From: Dactylis glomerata
Lineage: Eukaryota > Streptophyta > Magnoliopsida > Poales > Poaceae
DNA: 64,000 nt
Direction: 5' to 3'
NCBI GenBank assembly: GCA_007115705.1
Contig: QXEO01000217.1
Location: forward strand, 682,001-746,000
Positions within the stretch are counted from its first letter, which is position 1. Every line of letters begins with the position of its first letter. Below the pieces are notes generated by a model. The model did no database searches and was not told where the DNA came from. It saw nothing but the letters and a program-made list of their open reading frames with translations. Shown one piece after another: positions 43,011-54,789 of this stretch. Position numbers and translations under genes: made by a program.

Positions 43011-45482
43011 TCATTGCTTGGTTTTAGGTCCCCATTTTTCAATGGGTCCTCTTTTGTTAGCAACAAGGGTCTTTGGAACCCAAATAGACCAAGCAACATA
43101 ACCATCATTTGGACCAACATATTTTGCATAAACATCACCATAATAATCACGAAATAAAATATAGTGAGGGTTAGCAATTCCCGCATGATCATCATGAGTG
43201 GCTTTGCCACCCACAATAGGATCCTTCTTTGCTTGTGCGGGCTTGGCCTTCTTCTTCTTGTTCTTCTTCTTCTTCTTCTTTGAGACATAGCCAATCCCCA
43301 TTTTATCACCAAATGCCTTTTGCTTACTCAAAAGGTCATTCAAGTTTTTCTCACCTATGGGAATGGAGGACTTGGCAAGCTCATCTTTCAACCTAGCATT
43401 TTCTTCAATAACATTTGCATGATCACAAGTAGAAGTAGAAGAACTAGGCACATTATTCTTAGTCAATTGAATTTGAAGTTGTTCATGTGACTTGGTAAGA
43501 ATAGAGTGTTCACTTTTCAAGGCCTTGTGAGCCTTGTCAAGATCTTCTAAATCCTTAACAAGTATATCATGACCAACACCAAATTCAACCTTTTCCTTTT
43601 TGAGCATTTTTACTTTAGCACGAGCATGATCTCGCTCTTTAATGAGTTTGGAAACAACTTCATTATTAGATTCCTCAATGGAATCGAGCTTCTCTTCAAG
43701 AGTTGCTCGTTCCTCTTGCTCTTCTTCAAGAGACTCGGTTAGTGAGGCAATATCTTGAGCATATTCTCTTTCAAGCCTCATTTGTTCATATAGTTTTTCA
43801 AGAGTTTTACCATATTGGCTCAATAGACGTTCAAAGTGAATCTTATGAACACCATCTACACTAGACACATAGTCATCAAAAGCAACAATTTCTTCCTTTA
43901 CTCTAAGACTAGCAAGATCATTCAAGGGAGCATCATTTGTCTTAGAGGAAGAGAAAGATGTGGGTGATACCTCGGAAGATTTGGCCATAAGGCACTTGAC
44001 GTTCTTGACAAGAGAGTCCTCATTGGGGGATTCAAAAAGTGATGTTGAGGAAGTGGAGGTGGTTGCCATTGCGGCCATCTCACTAGTTGTAGTTTCTTCT
44101 TCTTCACTCTCACTTGCGGAGTACTCTTCTTGAGTCAAGAATACAAACTTTGGTTGTTTCTTCTTTGGTCCACCCTTCTTCACAAATGGCTTCTTGGATG
44201 GTGACTTGGTCTTGCTTTTGAAGATGAGCTTTCCACCATGGTCTTCTCTCTTCTCATAAGGGCACTCGGCAACAAAGTGAAATCTATCATTGCAATTGTA
44301 GCAAGTCCTCGCCCTTTGACCATTGTTGTCATTCCTTTGATAGCCACTTGACTTGCTTCTTCTTTGATTATCTTCTTTAGCCTTGTGAGGATCAACCCAA
44401 AAGGTTTTTCCATAGAAGGCCATGTGCTCATTGTACTCATGTCTTATGTCCTCGGGACACATCTCTAGCCTTGCTTCAATGCTTGTTTGAAGAGGAACCT
44501 CTTTCTCAAGCACACTAGCCTTTAATGCAAGATTGGAGCTTCTTTGCATTCCAATGGCACGAGCACGAGCATCTTCCGCATTTTGTGCGGAAACCTTGTA
44601 GGCTTGAATCTCTTGCATCACTTGATTGGAGGTCATATCATTGAAGTTGTGCTTTCCTTGAACACTCTTCACATCCGCGGGCTCATATGGAGTGAGAGCA
44701 AGAATGTACTTCATCTTGATCCACTCATCATCAATATGGTGAGCACCGAGGTTCTTGAAGGTGGTAGCAATAGCCTTGAGTCTTCTATACATCTCTTGAT
44801 GATCCTCACCATCCATCATGAAGAAACCCTCCGCTTGATTTGAGAAGGCAATATATCTTGTTTTCTTCATGCTCTCATTGCCAACAAAGACGTCGGAGAG
44901 TCCTTGCCAAGCTTCTTTGGCGGTGGAGAAATGTTGGATGTGAGGCAAGTCCTTGGACCCAACGGCGACTTGAATCATGTGGAGAGCGGTAGCATTGAGT
45001 TGACTATCGACCGTCTCTCTTCTTGTCATGTTGTGTGGATCCACGGCCTTGAAACCTTCCTCAACGATCCTCCAAAGCTCGATGCAAGAACTGCGCATAT
45101 GAGAGATCATTTGATATTGCCATTGACCAAAGTTTAATGCATCAAGCTTAGGTGGATCACCTCTATGGTTAATATGAGGATGAGGAACCGGCGGGTCGGG
45201 TGAATACCAATGAGGGAATTCACCTTTCCCGTCGCCCTTGGTGGAAGACTTAGCATCGCCATTTTTGTCGGCACCCTCCTCATCTATCCCCACATTCTCC
45301 ACTTGTGGAGTAGCGGGTTTTTCCGGAGGTGGAGAGGCATTAGTAGTTTTAGCTTGCATGAGCTGTGCTATCATTTCACGCAACTCACCTATTTGAGATG
45401 TCATGGAAGTCATGGATGATTCCAAAGATTTGAACTCATCCATAGAGACTTGACCCAAGCCCTCTTTAGGTGGAGGATCCAT
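43011..45482 (-). CDS. Gag of the SIRE-type copia element
   Basis: 823 codons starting MDPPPKEGLGQ, about 35 bp past the primer site. A short helical N-terminus (MTSQIGELREMIAQLM), gag core residues about 105-330 (DALNFGQWQYQMISHM, SLESSM), CCHC-like knuckle CYNCNDRFHFVAEC near residue 395, then Ser/Glu-rich and a long coiled coil (about 500-720), a Lys run (KKKKKKNKKKK) and a C-terminal stretch that normally continues into protease. The knuckle has Phe where Gly-His spacing usually reads GHFA, so it is slightly altered. The frame is intact up to the frameshift at the pol junction. Confidence 0.92.
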   Translation of the reverse strand: MDPPPKEGLGQVSMDEFKSLESSMTSMTSQIGELREMIAQLMQAKTTNASPPPEKPATPQVENVGIDEEGADKNGDAKSSTKGDGKGEFPHWYSPDPPVPHPHINHRGDPPKLDALNFGQWQYQMISHMRSSCIELWRIVEEGFKAVDPHNMTRRETVDSQLNATALHMIQVAVGSKDLPHIQHFSTAKEAWQGLSDVFVGNESMKKTRYIAFSNQAEGFFMMDGEDHQEMYRRLKAIATTFKNLGAHHIDDEWIKMKYILALTPYEPADVKSVQGKHNFNDMTSNQVMQEIQAYKVSAQNAEDARARAIGMQRSSNLALKASVLEKEVPLQTSIEARLEMCPEDIRHEYNEHMAFYGKTFWVDPHKAKEDNQRRSKSSGYQRNDNNGQRARTCYNCNDRFHFVAECPYEKREDHGGKLIFKSKTKSPSKKPFVKKGGPKKKQPKFVFLTQEEYSASESEEEETTTSEMAAMATTSTSSTSLFESPNEDSLVKNVKCLMAKSSEVSPTSFSSSKTNDAPLNDLASLRVKEEIVAFDDYVSSVDGVHKIHFERLLSQYGKTLEKLYEQMRLEREYAQDIASLTESLEEEQEERATLEEKLDSIEESNNEVVSKLIKERDHARAKVKMLKKEKVEFGVGHDILVKDLEDLDKAHKALKSEHSILTKSHEQLQIQLTKNNVPSSSTSTCDHANVIEENARLKDELAKSSIPIGEKNLNDLLSKQKAFGDKMGIGYVSKKKKKKNKKKKAKPAQAKKDPIVGGKATHDDHAGIANPHYILFRDYYGDVYAKYVGPNDGYVAWSIWVPKTLVANKRGPIEKWGPKTKQ

Positions 45483-45517
45483 ACTCTTAGGCGGTTAAGC
45501 CCGAATTAAGAGCCGAG

Positions 45518-45529
45518 GCTCTGATACCA
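45518..45529 (-). promoter_or_regulatory. Primer binding site, SIRE-type element
   Basis: TGGTATCAGAGC on the minus strand, two bases from the 5' LTR, complementary to initiator tRNA-Met. Confidence 0.9.
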
Positions 45530-45531
45530 AT

Positions 45532-46706
45532 TGAACGGATCATATGGGCACCTAGAGGGGGGGGTGAATAGGTGCTACTCAAATTTTAATTCTTTTTCCA
45601 ATTTAGGCTTGACACAAAGGTAAATTCTCTAGATATGCAACTAAGGTGAATTTACCTATATGACAACTAGCAAGCTAAGCAAGATACAATAAGTAAAGGC
45701 AATAAAGGATAGAGGTAACCGAGAGTGGAGCACACGGAGACACGGATGTAATTCCCGTAGTTCCTTCCTTTTTAGGGGAAGTACATCTACGTTGGAGGGG
45801 TGTGGTTGCCACAAAGGCCTAACCAACGCCACAAAGGCTCACCCTAGTCTCCGGTGCAAGCTTCCGCCACAAAGGCCTAGCTCACTTTCCACTAAGGGAT
45901 TCCTCAAGGCGGAACCGGCCTTTACAATCTTGGGGCACGCATCCACAACCAAATTGGAGGCTCCCAAGCACAACACAATGCTGTCAAACAACAAGTAGCA
46001 ATATATCAAATACACAAACAAGGTCTTGGGACACAAGGGAACCCAAGACACAAGGGCCCTCAAGCAAATGAGAGGGGAAATCAAATCGCTTCGGTGAGGA
46101 TGTAGATGATGGTCTTCTCCTTCGATTCTCCAAAGATCAAGAGCTTTGGTGGGTTGAGGGAGGAGATCTAGTTGATTTGGTGAGCTCAACAATGGTGGTC
46201 TTCTTCTTTTTGGACGAGCTACTCATTGGAGAAGAAGGTGGGGGTATTTATACCCCCCCCCCCAAAATATCTGACCGTTGCCAGCCAGGAAGTCCGGCTA
46301 AAGCCGGAGATAAGTCCGGCTAAAGCCGGCCACACAGGCTAAAGCCGGCCTCACACCGGCTATAGCCGGCCTGAAATATCCGGCCCAGCCGGAAATAGCC
46401 GGACAAATAGCCGGTTGAGTCCAGAGGCGCAGAGCCTCTTCGAAACTGCCCAGTCCGGCTATAGCCGGTCTGGGGACCGGCTATAGCCGGCCTTCCTGGC
46501 CCAACTTTATATGAAACTTCTCCAGGAGCTTATTATCACCATTTCCTCGATAATTTCCTTTGGGTAATGATAAATATCAAGTATAACATAGGAAACCCAA
46601 TATCTTGTGCAAGAACATAATAAAATCCTGCAAAGCATAATCACACATTAATAGATAATGTATTGTTAACAAACGCCAAAATAATTAGGCGGGAAATGCT
46701 CTTTCA
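45532..46706 (-). repeat. 5' LTR of the SIRE-type element
   Basis: 1175 bp. It differs from 35312-36482 by about eight substitutions and a longer C run after the TATA box (11 against 7). TATAAATA at 46245-46252; palindrome array 46294-46492. Confidence 0.95.
46294..46492. repeat. CCGGCTATAGCCGG-type palindrome array in the 5' LTR
   Basis: Matches the array at 36069-36268 with two or three substitutions, upstream of the LTR TATA box. Confidence 0.9.
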
Positions 46707-46802
46707 CTATAGCGGAAGAGAAATCATGATGCGCTGGTGGCAGCGGCCAACGCCTGCGGTGGTGTCGTCGATGTACAAAATGCCCAATGGAGGACCATCC
46801 AA

Positions 46803-47431
46803 GGGAGCTCCTAGTTATCGCGTGTTAGCGCGCGTTATTCGAGCGCGCTAACGTGGTGTCCTTTATTGGGCCGACCTAGTTATCGTGTGTCAGTTTTTTT
46901 CAGAGCTACCTCTGTTAGTCTGTTTGTTTTGCTGAGAGTTTACTAGCTGATTCCTTTTCTAAAAAATCATATTTTAAATAAATTTGTAAATAAAATTAGA
47001 ATTTGAACAAATTTGGAATATGAACAAATTTTAAATTTGAACAAAAAAATTGAACTTGAACAATAAATCAAATTTGAACAAAAAACTGAACTTGAACAAT
47101 AAATCGAGTTTGAACAAAATTCGAATTTGAACAATTTTCAAATTTGAATAATTTTTGAATTTGAACAATTTTTGAATCTGAACAAAAATTCGAAAATCAT
47201 AAAAAATATATTTTGAAATTGAACATATTTTAAATTCAAACAAATGTCTAAACCAGTAAAAACGCGAAAAACCAGTAAAAACCGCGATCTGAAAAGGACT
47301 AGTAAAAACCGAGGAAACTGAAAAAACAGATAAAAACAAAAACCGGCACCTAAATGAGCCGCGGCCCAAATATATCGCCCCGTTAGCGCGCATTAATAGC
47401 GCGCGCTAACGGGCGCTAAATAGGAATAGCC
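46803..47431. mobile_element. Small non-autonomous MULE with AATTTGAAC-rich core
   Basis: 629 bp flanked by a 9-bp duplication ACCATCCAA (46794-46802 and 47432-47440 region). Ends are imperfect inverted repeats (GGGAGCTCCTAGTTATCGCG against GGCTATTCCTATTTAGCGCC), rich in GTTAGCGCGC words. The core 46980-47240 is a degenerate run of TTTGAACAAA units. No transposase. Confidence 0.8.
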
Positions 47432-47440
47432 ACCATCCAA

Positions 47441-47787
47441 TCTTTAAGTCCAAAATCCAATCAATAAACTGGATCTAATGTCCAGAGATATCCATGTCCA
47501 ATGGCATCCAATCCAACAAAACCCATTGGATTAGGCCAATTTAACGATTTAACCAAAACAATCCATTACCCGTGACTAGCTGGTTCAATGAGAAACGAAT
47601 TTTACCATCTCTTTCCAGTTTGAAACTAGGATTTCACGCGGAGCCATCGTTCCTTGGTACCTTAGGAAGTTGTGGTGTCGTGTTTGAGTACTCAAAGTTG
47701 TTTCAATACCATCCTTGTGCAGATGGCCCAGCTGGTGACACAGATGCAGCATGCTCAACACCAGTTCAATTAGGGTGTCTGTCGTCC
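47441..47787. other. Unassigned spacer
   Basis: A short stretch near 47720-47766 reads as MAQLVTQMQHAQHQF on the plus strand, like a fragment of a retroelement Gag, but it is too short to assign. Otherwise nothing seen. Confidence 0.3.
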
Positions 47788-47790
47788 CGT

Positions 47791-50603
47791 CACTATGGGA
47801 ATGGTGAAAGACGCCGACGGCCAGTGTCTACGCCGACGGCCAAATATCGGTGCCGTCGGCGTAGGCTACATTCTAGGCAGCCCACGAAGCTGGCCGTCGG
47901 CGTAGATTTGCCGTCGGCGTAAGATAGCTACGCCGACGGCCTTTTCTACGCCGACGGCAATGCCCTCGGCATAGTTATTTTCCATTTTACCATATTAATC
48001 TTAAAAAAATCATAACTAAATCATTCTAATTCATAAAAATACAAATAATATATCAAATTTTTTAGAAAAATAAGATCTATTCATCTAAACCTTCCAAAAT
48101 TTAAAACTAATTAATTTAATTAGTTAGGATTTTTAGTTTAGGAATTTAGGGTTTTGATTCAGTTGGAAGTCGAGAAAATTTGAACTAGAGCCGCATCATA
48201 GTTTGCCCATGATTTTTCTAAAAAATCATTTTCAGGTTCATAAGTAGAAGTTTTATCAGAGATTCATAAATAGTTCCATAAAATTCAACCCCTAGCTAAG
48301 AAGGTTCATGCCCGCCGTTTTGACCGCATTTTGAATCGAGCCTAACAAATTCAAATAAAATCAAAAAAATATAAAACCTTCGCATTGTGTCATGGTATCT
48401 GACCTAGTTATGAGGAAAAATAATAAATTTGAACTATTGCAATTATTGTAGAAACCCCTTCTCAGATATGACCTATCATATACAAAGTTTCATGGCTTTC
48501 AAGCCAGATGAGCAAGGTCATGACCCAAATCATGGAATAGTTTGTTCAAATGACCCCATATTATGCACATGTGTGTATATTAGGATGACAAGCAAAGTTC
48601 ATATTGGGAGTTTTCATTTTCTATGCATAAAAAATCAATTTCCATTTTCCAAGTGTCAAGATTGGGTTTTTCTGTGAAGGAAGTACTGAAAATACATTAC
48701 AAAATTATACCAACCTAATTTTCAATAACAGTAGGAAACATTTTATGTATATATCACCATTTTTGTGTGTATGAAGCTTTGCATTAACCTTTCACAAAAA
48801 AGACAAACTCTTGCCGATTCAGCAGGAAGCGAGGTAAATTTGAACTACAACTATATCATAGTTTGCCCATGTTTTTTTCAAAAAATCATTTTAGGTTCAC
48901 AAGTAGATGTTTTATCATAGATCCATAAATAGTTCTGCAAAATTCAACCCCTAGCTAAGAAAGTTCATGCCTGCCGTTTCGACCGCATTTTGAATCGAGC
49001 ATAAGAAGTTTAAAAAAATTCAAAAAAAATGTAAAGCCTTCGCATTGTGTCATTTTATGTTACCTAGTTGTGAGGAAAAATAATAAACTTGGACTATTGC
49101 AAATATTGTAGAAATCCCTTCTTAGAAATGACCTATCATGTATGAAGTTTCATGGCTTTCAAGCCAGATAAGCTAGGTCATGACCCGAATCATATAATAG
49201 TTTATTCAAATGACCCCGTATTGTGCACATGTATGCCTATTGGGATGGCAAACAAAGTTCATATTGGGAGTTTTCATTTTCTATGCATAAAAAAATCAAT
49301 TTCTATTTTCTAAGTGTTAAAATTGGGTTTTTTTGTTAAAGAAGTACTAAAAATACATTACAAAACTAGACCACCATAATTTTAAACAATATTAGGACAT
49401 ATTTTATGTATATATCACCACTAGTTTGTGTGTGGGAAGCTTTGCATTAACCTTTCACAAAAAAGACAAATTCTTCCCAATTCAGCAGGAAGCGGGGTAA
49501 ATTTGAACTACAGCTCCATCATGGCTTCCTCATGATTTTTTAAAAAAATCACTTTTAGATACAAAACATGTTATTTTATTAGAGATATATAAAGATTTTT
49601 GTAAAATTTGACCCCTAGCTAAGATGGTTCATGCCCGCTGTTTATCAACGGGGTAAAGCGAGTGTTAACGGGGTAAAGCGGGGGTATGGCATAAGAAAAC
49701 TAAGTAGAAGTTGTTTATCAAGTGGACTTGTTAGTATTTGACATAAGAAGACTATGTGTGAAGTTTTTTCCTTTTTTGAATTTTTTTGAATTGTTTATGA
49801 TTTTTTCAATGTAAATCTCATTAGTTCGACCTATCACTGATGATACATTAAAATAAAAAACGAGCATAAGAAATTCAAAAATTAAATAAAACATAAAAAC
49901 ATTACATATGGATATCATATTTGGATTCCTCTCATTTTTCTTATCGATTTAGACATATAATTTGTCAAATTCCGATTTACATATTTAAAAATATAAATTA
50001 TTTAATATATTTATTAATTATTCATTTTTATTTACTTATTATATAGTTTGGAATTCAATATATTTAATACTTATTTATTGTTGTTTACTTAATATATAGT
50101 TTGGAAATTTAAAACCAATGACATGTGACATAGTGGTATAAGGGTTAATAGGATTGATATGGTAGTATTATCAACAAGGTATAATTTGCTTCGTGGACAC
50201 ACATCCGGATGGAACAGATAGAGTAGTGTGAGGATGGGTGACCGATCGGGAAGTTTGACCAAGACTTAATTTGACCAAAGATTAAGTGTAATTAGTGTAA
50301 GAAATATTCTAATTGAGAGATTAGTGAGTCAAACAATTCAAAAAAAATTGAAAATAAAAATTTCAAAAAAGTTCGAACTTTTTTTGAAAAAATTTATAAA
50401 ATATGCCGACAGGGCTACGCCGAGGGCAAAGCCGTCGGCATAGACTACGCCGAGGGCATTAGCTACGCCGACGGTCAAATAAAGCTACGCTAAGGGGCAT
50501 CACATCTACGCCGAGGACAGCCCTCCGCGTAGACTACGCCGATAGCAATTAAGCCTACGCCGAGGGCCGTTCGCCGTCGGCATACGGTGAAATTCCTGTA
50601 GTG
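47791..50603. mobile_element. Non-autonomous CACTA transposon, 2.8 kb
   Basis: Begins CACTATGGGAATGGTGAAAG and ends with the reverse complement of CACTACAGGAATTTCACCG; 3-bp duplication CGT (47788-47790 and 50604-50606). Subterminal repeats of CTACGCCGACGGC/GCCGTCGGCGTAG fill 47805-47975 and 50405-50590 in both orientations, typical of transposase binding sites. No transposase gene inside. Confidence 0.93.
48150..49640. repeat. Tandem ~660-bp repeats inside the CACTA element
   Basis: Two diverged units at about 48154-48817 and 48818-49477, plus a partial third to about 49640. Each opens TTCAGCAGGAAGCG-like and contains TTCATGCCCGCCGTTT. AT-rich, with no conserved frame. Confidence 0.8.
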
Positions 50604-52159
50604 CGTGAGGAGGGCAATGATCAGGGATGACCCCCATGCTGTTCCAGGCAACGAACGAGCCTCTTGATGCCGATGATGGCTGTATGACATTAAGCGCACC
50701 CTCACCACCGGCCGCCAGAATTAATGAGGAGGGCAAGGTTCTCTATGCATGTCCCGAGGTGAGAGACCTCTGCTTGGTGGGAGATGTGCCCAGCAGGATC
50801 CCCACATGCCACATGGGCCAATTTCACTGCCGACACATCATCTTGGAGAGCATTATTTTCTAAAACACACGCAAAAGCTTTGCCTTTTTTATTAATTAAG
50901 AAGAAGAATGTCCAGTTAATTAGTGGAAAACCGGACGAAAACCATATAACAAAACAAACACTACACGGGGCCGCGCCCACCCACGACACGCTCGAGAACA
51001 ACCGAGCGCAAACCCGAAAACACCACTCCAACAAGACAAGACGACTCAGAGAGCATTATGGAGAAGAAGAAACAGGAGTTCTGGAGTCTCACACAGGGCA
51101 AGAGCACTGTCTTAGCAAGTTAGCATACAGTAGGGCGTTCACTAACCTCGCTCGCTACAGCGGAGATGAGAAGATGCGGGAACGTATCACCTGAAAATGC
51201 AACAGATTCTGCAAATCTGAAAATAGCAACCAGCACCGTCAGATCATATACCAATGGTTAGATTTCGTCTTGCATCCCACCTTCGTCAATTTGGCAAAAA
51301 AGCCCTTCAATCACATCATCTTCTCACTCTCCCATCCTCCTCAAACAGGCTAGAGATACATACATATCTCTGTCTCAAAATTTACTCATTTTACGCGCAG
51401 TTTTAAGCTAGCTCCAGTTGCCTTGTTGGTCTTCTACAACAGCACCTCCCGATCTTGTTGCAGCCGAGTTTTTTGTCGCCAGATCAGTTCGCCAGGTGAC
51501 CAATCTTCTCGGATTCGTCCGTACTCAGATCTGGTGGGCCAAGATATTTCTTAGACTCTTGCATCTTTTTGCTTGAGGCATTTTTAATTCGGATGGTGAG
51601 TTCCCTTGCATCCTTTTGCCTGCGTGTTCATGGTCAGATTTTTGTTTTCAATGGAATTTGTTGCTTGGTCATAATCTGTGTCGCGTTCTACAGCGATCTG
51701 TAAACTTCAACGACTGCATCAATGAATGTAAATGCGAAAACAGTATATTTGTAGGGGGCTTTATGAAAGAAGTACTTGAAGTGGTGTTGGTGGGATGGCA
51801 GACTTCAATCTGGCCATTGGTACATGATCTAAGGGTTATAAACAGAAATTTGCAGATTTTCAGAACTTCACGGTTTGCACCTGATACGCCCCCGAGAAGA
51901 TGCAGAGGTTCCGCGCGTAACGGCCACAGTCCACTGCTGAAATACGCGCTCACATACGTCACGTGCTAGATCCCCAGGTAGCTCGTCCACACCGCAGTCA
52001 AGGAGGAAACCTCCAGGAAGCACGCGAGTAAGATCGGCTCGTCTTCCACACCAGCTGCCGGTCCGATCGAAGCTCAAGATGTGCGTTTAAACCTCCACAA
52101 CCTCCACGCCTCAGAGGATAGACCCTGTGCAAGTCCGTCAAGGATGCACACAGCCATAT
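50604..52159. other. Low-copy-looking sequence, no recognised gene
   Basis: On the minus strand 50702-50880 reads LAHVACGDPAGHISHQAEVS-like sequence and 51868-52077 reads DLTRVLPGGFLLDCGVDELP, both protein-like, neither recognised nor extendable. 51260-51600 looks like a leader or promoter (CT-rich, TCTC tracts). These may be host-gene remnants. Confidence 0.3.
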
Positions 52160-52770
52160 TAGTGTTGTGTTCCTATACAAGGCTGTCCTCACTAGTTCAA
52201 TCTGAGTTCCGTGAATTGGATAAGATGCCCAATTTGTTCTATAGCATGACAGAGATCATGTCCTGACGCCACTCATTCCCAAAATTTAGTTCAAACCAGC
52301 TTGCGTAGTTGTGAGGTTTCACCGTCCATGCAGGCAAGACAAATTCTTTGCTTGGGGGTGTGTGGGTGCAAGTGCAAGTGCGTCGTGCATCAAGTGAATA
52401 TCCCGTTGATGGACGTAGCATAGTTATAGGAATGGAGCACATGCAAGTAAGTGAGAAAATAAAGTTATGCTCTGAGAAGCAGTACTAGAAGCGAACTCAC
52501 GCTAGCATTGAGTTACTAACAACTAGCTAAGCTAGCAGAATGCTATGAACATTCATGGCTCCAGCTTTCAAAGCTTACGTTTCTCGCATACCAGAACGCT
52601 GTACTAAAAAATAAATAAAAAACATTCAAATGCACAGTACAGATTTCATGAATTCTTTTGTACACTTCAAGGTTGAAAAACATCCCACCAATACTCACAT
52701 GTTAGATGAAGCAGGTTCTTAGATGCACTGTATTTATCATGTGGGTTGGGAACAACTAATGAGGCAGATG
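52160..52770. repeat. Dispersed block, copy B
   Basis: Matches copy A 6406-7080 and copy C 54790-55330 through CCTGACGCCACTCATTCCC, GCATAGTTATAGGAATGG and CATGAATTCTTTTGTACACT. It lacks the Stowaway MITE of copy A. The right part diverges after 52790. Confidence 0.75.
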
Positions 52771-53727
52771 TACGCACAAAGTATCAGATCTGAATTCGCA
52801 TTCCAACAATATATGCTCCACATTCGTATTCAACAATATATGTGTTCATAGGGCACGTTTTCACCCGTAGTTGCATGTTCTATCGTTCTCGTCACGACAA
52901 CCAGAAAAACTCGCTTGGAGACTAGATAAGCAGAAATGAGCAATCGATGATGTGCCCCATTTTCCTTCTGTGTTGCTACCGGCAATTTATTTGCATTGTG
53001 TTGTTCTCCTGTGTGCTACCAGGCTAGGTAGTAACTTTGCCCTGACGATATATTTGCTGATGGAGGATCGTTCAGCCTGCTCCAAGAGCAGCCTCCACGC
53101 ATACGGCCGCAAAGGCCTCTATGGTTGTCGGCTACGCATATGAGGAGCGGTGCTTCTTGCTGCCGCCGAAAGCTTTCATCACCCGATGGAGACAACACGG
53201 TGCAACTGGTGAAGGTGATATACACGAACAAAAACGCGTCGATAGGGCAGATGGCGACTGGCGAGCATGCCGTCGCCAAGGCGGTAGTCGAGCATTTGTT
53301 TGGAGGCCGATGGAGATGACACGCATAATCCATCAAGTGATACAACATAAGTTTTGGGTGAAGGCGATCGAAGACATAATCCACCAACAAAAATAACTTG
53401 CCCTCAATTTCCCATATTAATTTCCACCTAAAATAATAACCAGTCTATCACGTATGTGTATATATGTTCAGGTTTGGTGGCATTGAAGTATTTGTTACAA
53501 GTTGAGTCCAGAAACAAAATTTGGATGATGCTAACTAATAAGAACATTGGCTGGAATAAAAGTTACCAACTCATGGAACAAGGTACTACAACAAATATTT
53601 TGATGCTAATAAATGCCGATCCTATTACTATTTATGGTAGACATTGTATTCGCTACTCATGATGATATTCCTATGATACAGACAAGAGACAAGAGATATT
53701 CCTTATAGGAAACAAACTGACAACTAG
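52771..53727. other. Unassigned sequence with short frames
   Basis: Near 53045-53395 plus-strand frames are open (for example 53121-53396) with no known motif. 53400-53727 is AT-rich. No gene called. Confidence 0.3.
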
Positions 53728-54399
53728 CACTAGTAGAAAACAACTTATATGCGACATTATGATAGTGGCGCGCCACTAAAGGACCACAACATTACTATTT
53801 TGGTAAAATAACGATGGCTCCTTCAATCATGTGTACGCTACAAGTATTTACTTACCGGTGGCGTCGTGTAATTTGGTGGCCAACCAGGAAGTGTGGCTTC
53901 GGGTCTTTGGCCAGCCCCAAAATACCAGTGGCGTGGTTCAGGCACCATGCCACTAGTATGTGATACTGGTGGCGTGCCGGGCTGGCCACCCGCCACAGTC
54001 ACTTGAGATCTCGATCACCCCACTCGCCTCTGCGCGCCGCCCCACTCCACTTCCCATCCACCTCAAACGCATCTGCAACGCCCCAATCGCATCCGCCCCG
54101 CTCCGTCCTCACTGTCTCTGCCCCTTCCTCATTATTGCTGCCCCGACCTCAAAGTCGCCACTAGACTGCAAGGGTGCTGCTCGACCGTCTCGCCTCAGTT
54201 TGCGTTGGCCACACGCGTCTGTTAGTGTACATGTATAGGTCATTTTAGCTGATTTTGTTAGTGTAAATGTGTATTTTATTTGGATTGTGCAGTGTAGATA
54301 AAAAATGTTAGATTTTTTATCACGGCCGCATTCGTAGTGTAACATTAAGCTACTAAAGCTGATTTTGCCACGCCAACTATAAGCTTTTCTTTACTAGTG
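53728..54399. mobile_element. Small CACTA-like element
   Basis: 672 bp, starting CACTAGTAGAAAACAACTTA and ending as the reverse complement of CACTAGTAAAGAAAAGCTTA. Flanks TAG and TAA agree at two of three positions. AGTGGCG/CGCCACT words recur in the left 230 bp. No transposase. Confidence 0.65.
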
Positions 54400-54789
54400 T
54401 AACATTTCCAATATATTGACATAGTGGAAAAGAAGATGACTATCCTGAGTCAAGAACAACAATTTAGAGAAATTGTAAGAAAACGCACACATGTAAACAT
54501 TATTTGACTAATGTGAGCATCTTACGATAGAAAATTGGACATGCTTCAAGTATACAATAATACTAAGATATCCAGAACATGGAACATTTAACACATATAG
54601 TTGCAGTGGCAATGTGTAATTGATATTTTTAGTATTAATATATTCTCTTTATTGGAAAAAATATGAGCATAACCATGATTTAATTGTGATTTTAATAAAG
54701 AAAATATTAATATCCAGACAACCAATTATACGCGGCTTCAAGACCAACATGATACGAAGAGCTAGTAAAGATCTTGGCAGATGCCCACA
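54400..54789. other. AT-rich spacer
   Basis: No gene, repeat or element recognised. Confidence 0.4.

Larger units (their letters stand above)
35312..46706 (-). mobile_element. Ty1/copia retrotransposon of SIRE/Maximus type, 11.4 kb
   Basis: LTRs 35312-36482 (1171 bp) and 45532-46706 (1175 bp); flanks CTATG (35307-35311) and CTATA (46707-46711) match at 4 of 5 positions. A tRNA-Met primer site, a long Gag with coiled coil, pol in copia order (integrase before reverse transcriptase) and an extra ORF between pol and the 3' LTR identify the SIRE lineage. About eight LTR substitutions are visible, so it is the younger of the large elements. Confidence 0.95.

Noticed and set aside
50702..51034. 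A real protein-coding gene on the minus strand
   Set aside because: A 50-residue stretch looks protein-like, but it cannot be extended, and the hydrophobic N-terminal part is probably chance.
53045..53396. A host gene exon
   Set aside because: Open frames exist in two phases, but no start context, splice partners or recognisable motif.
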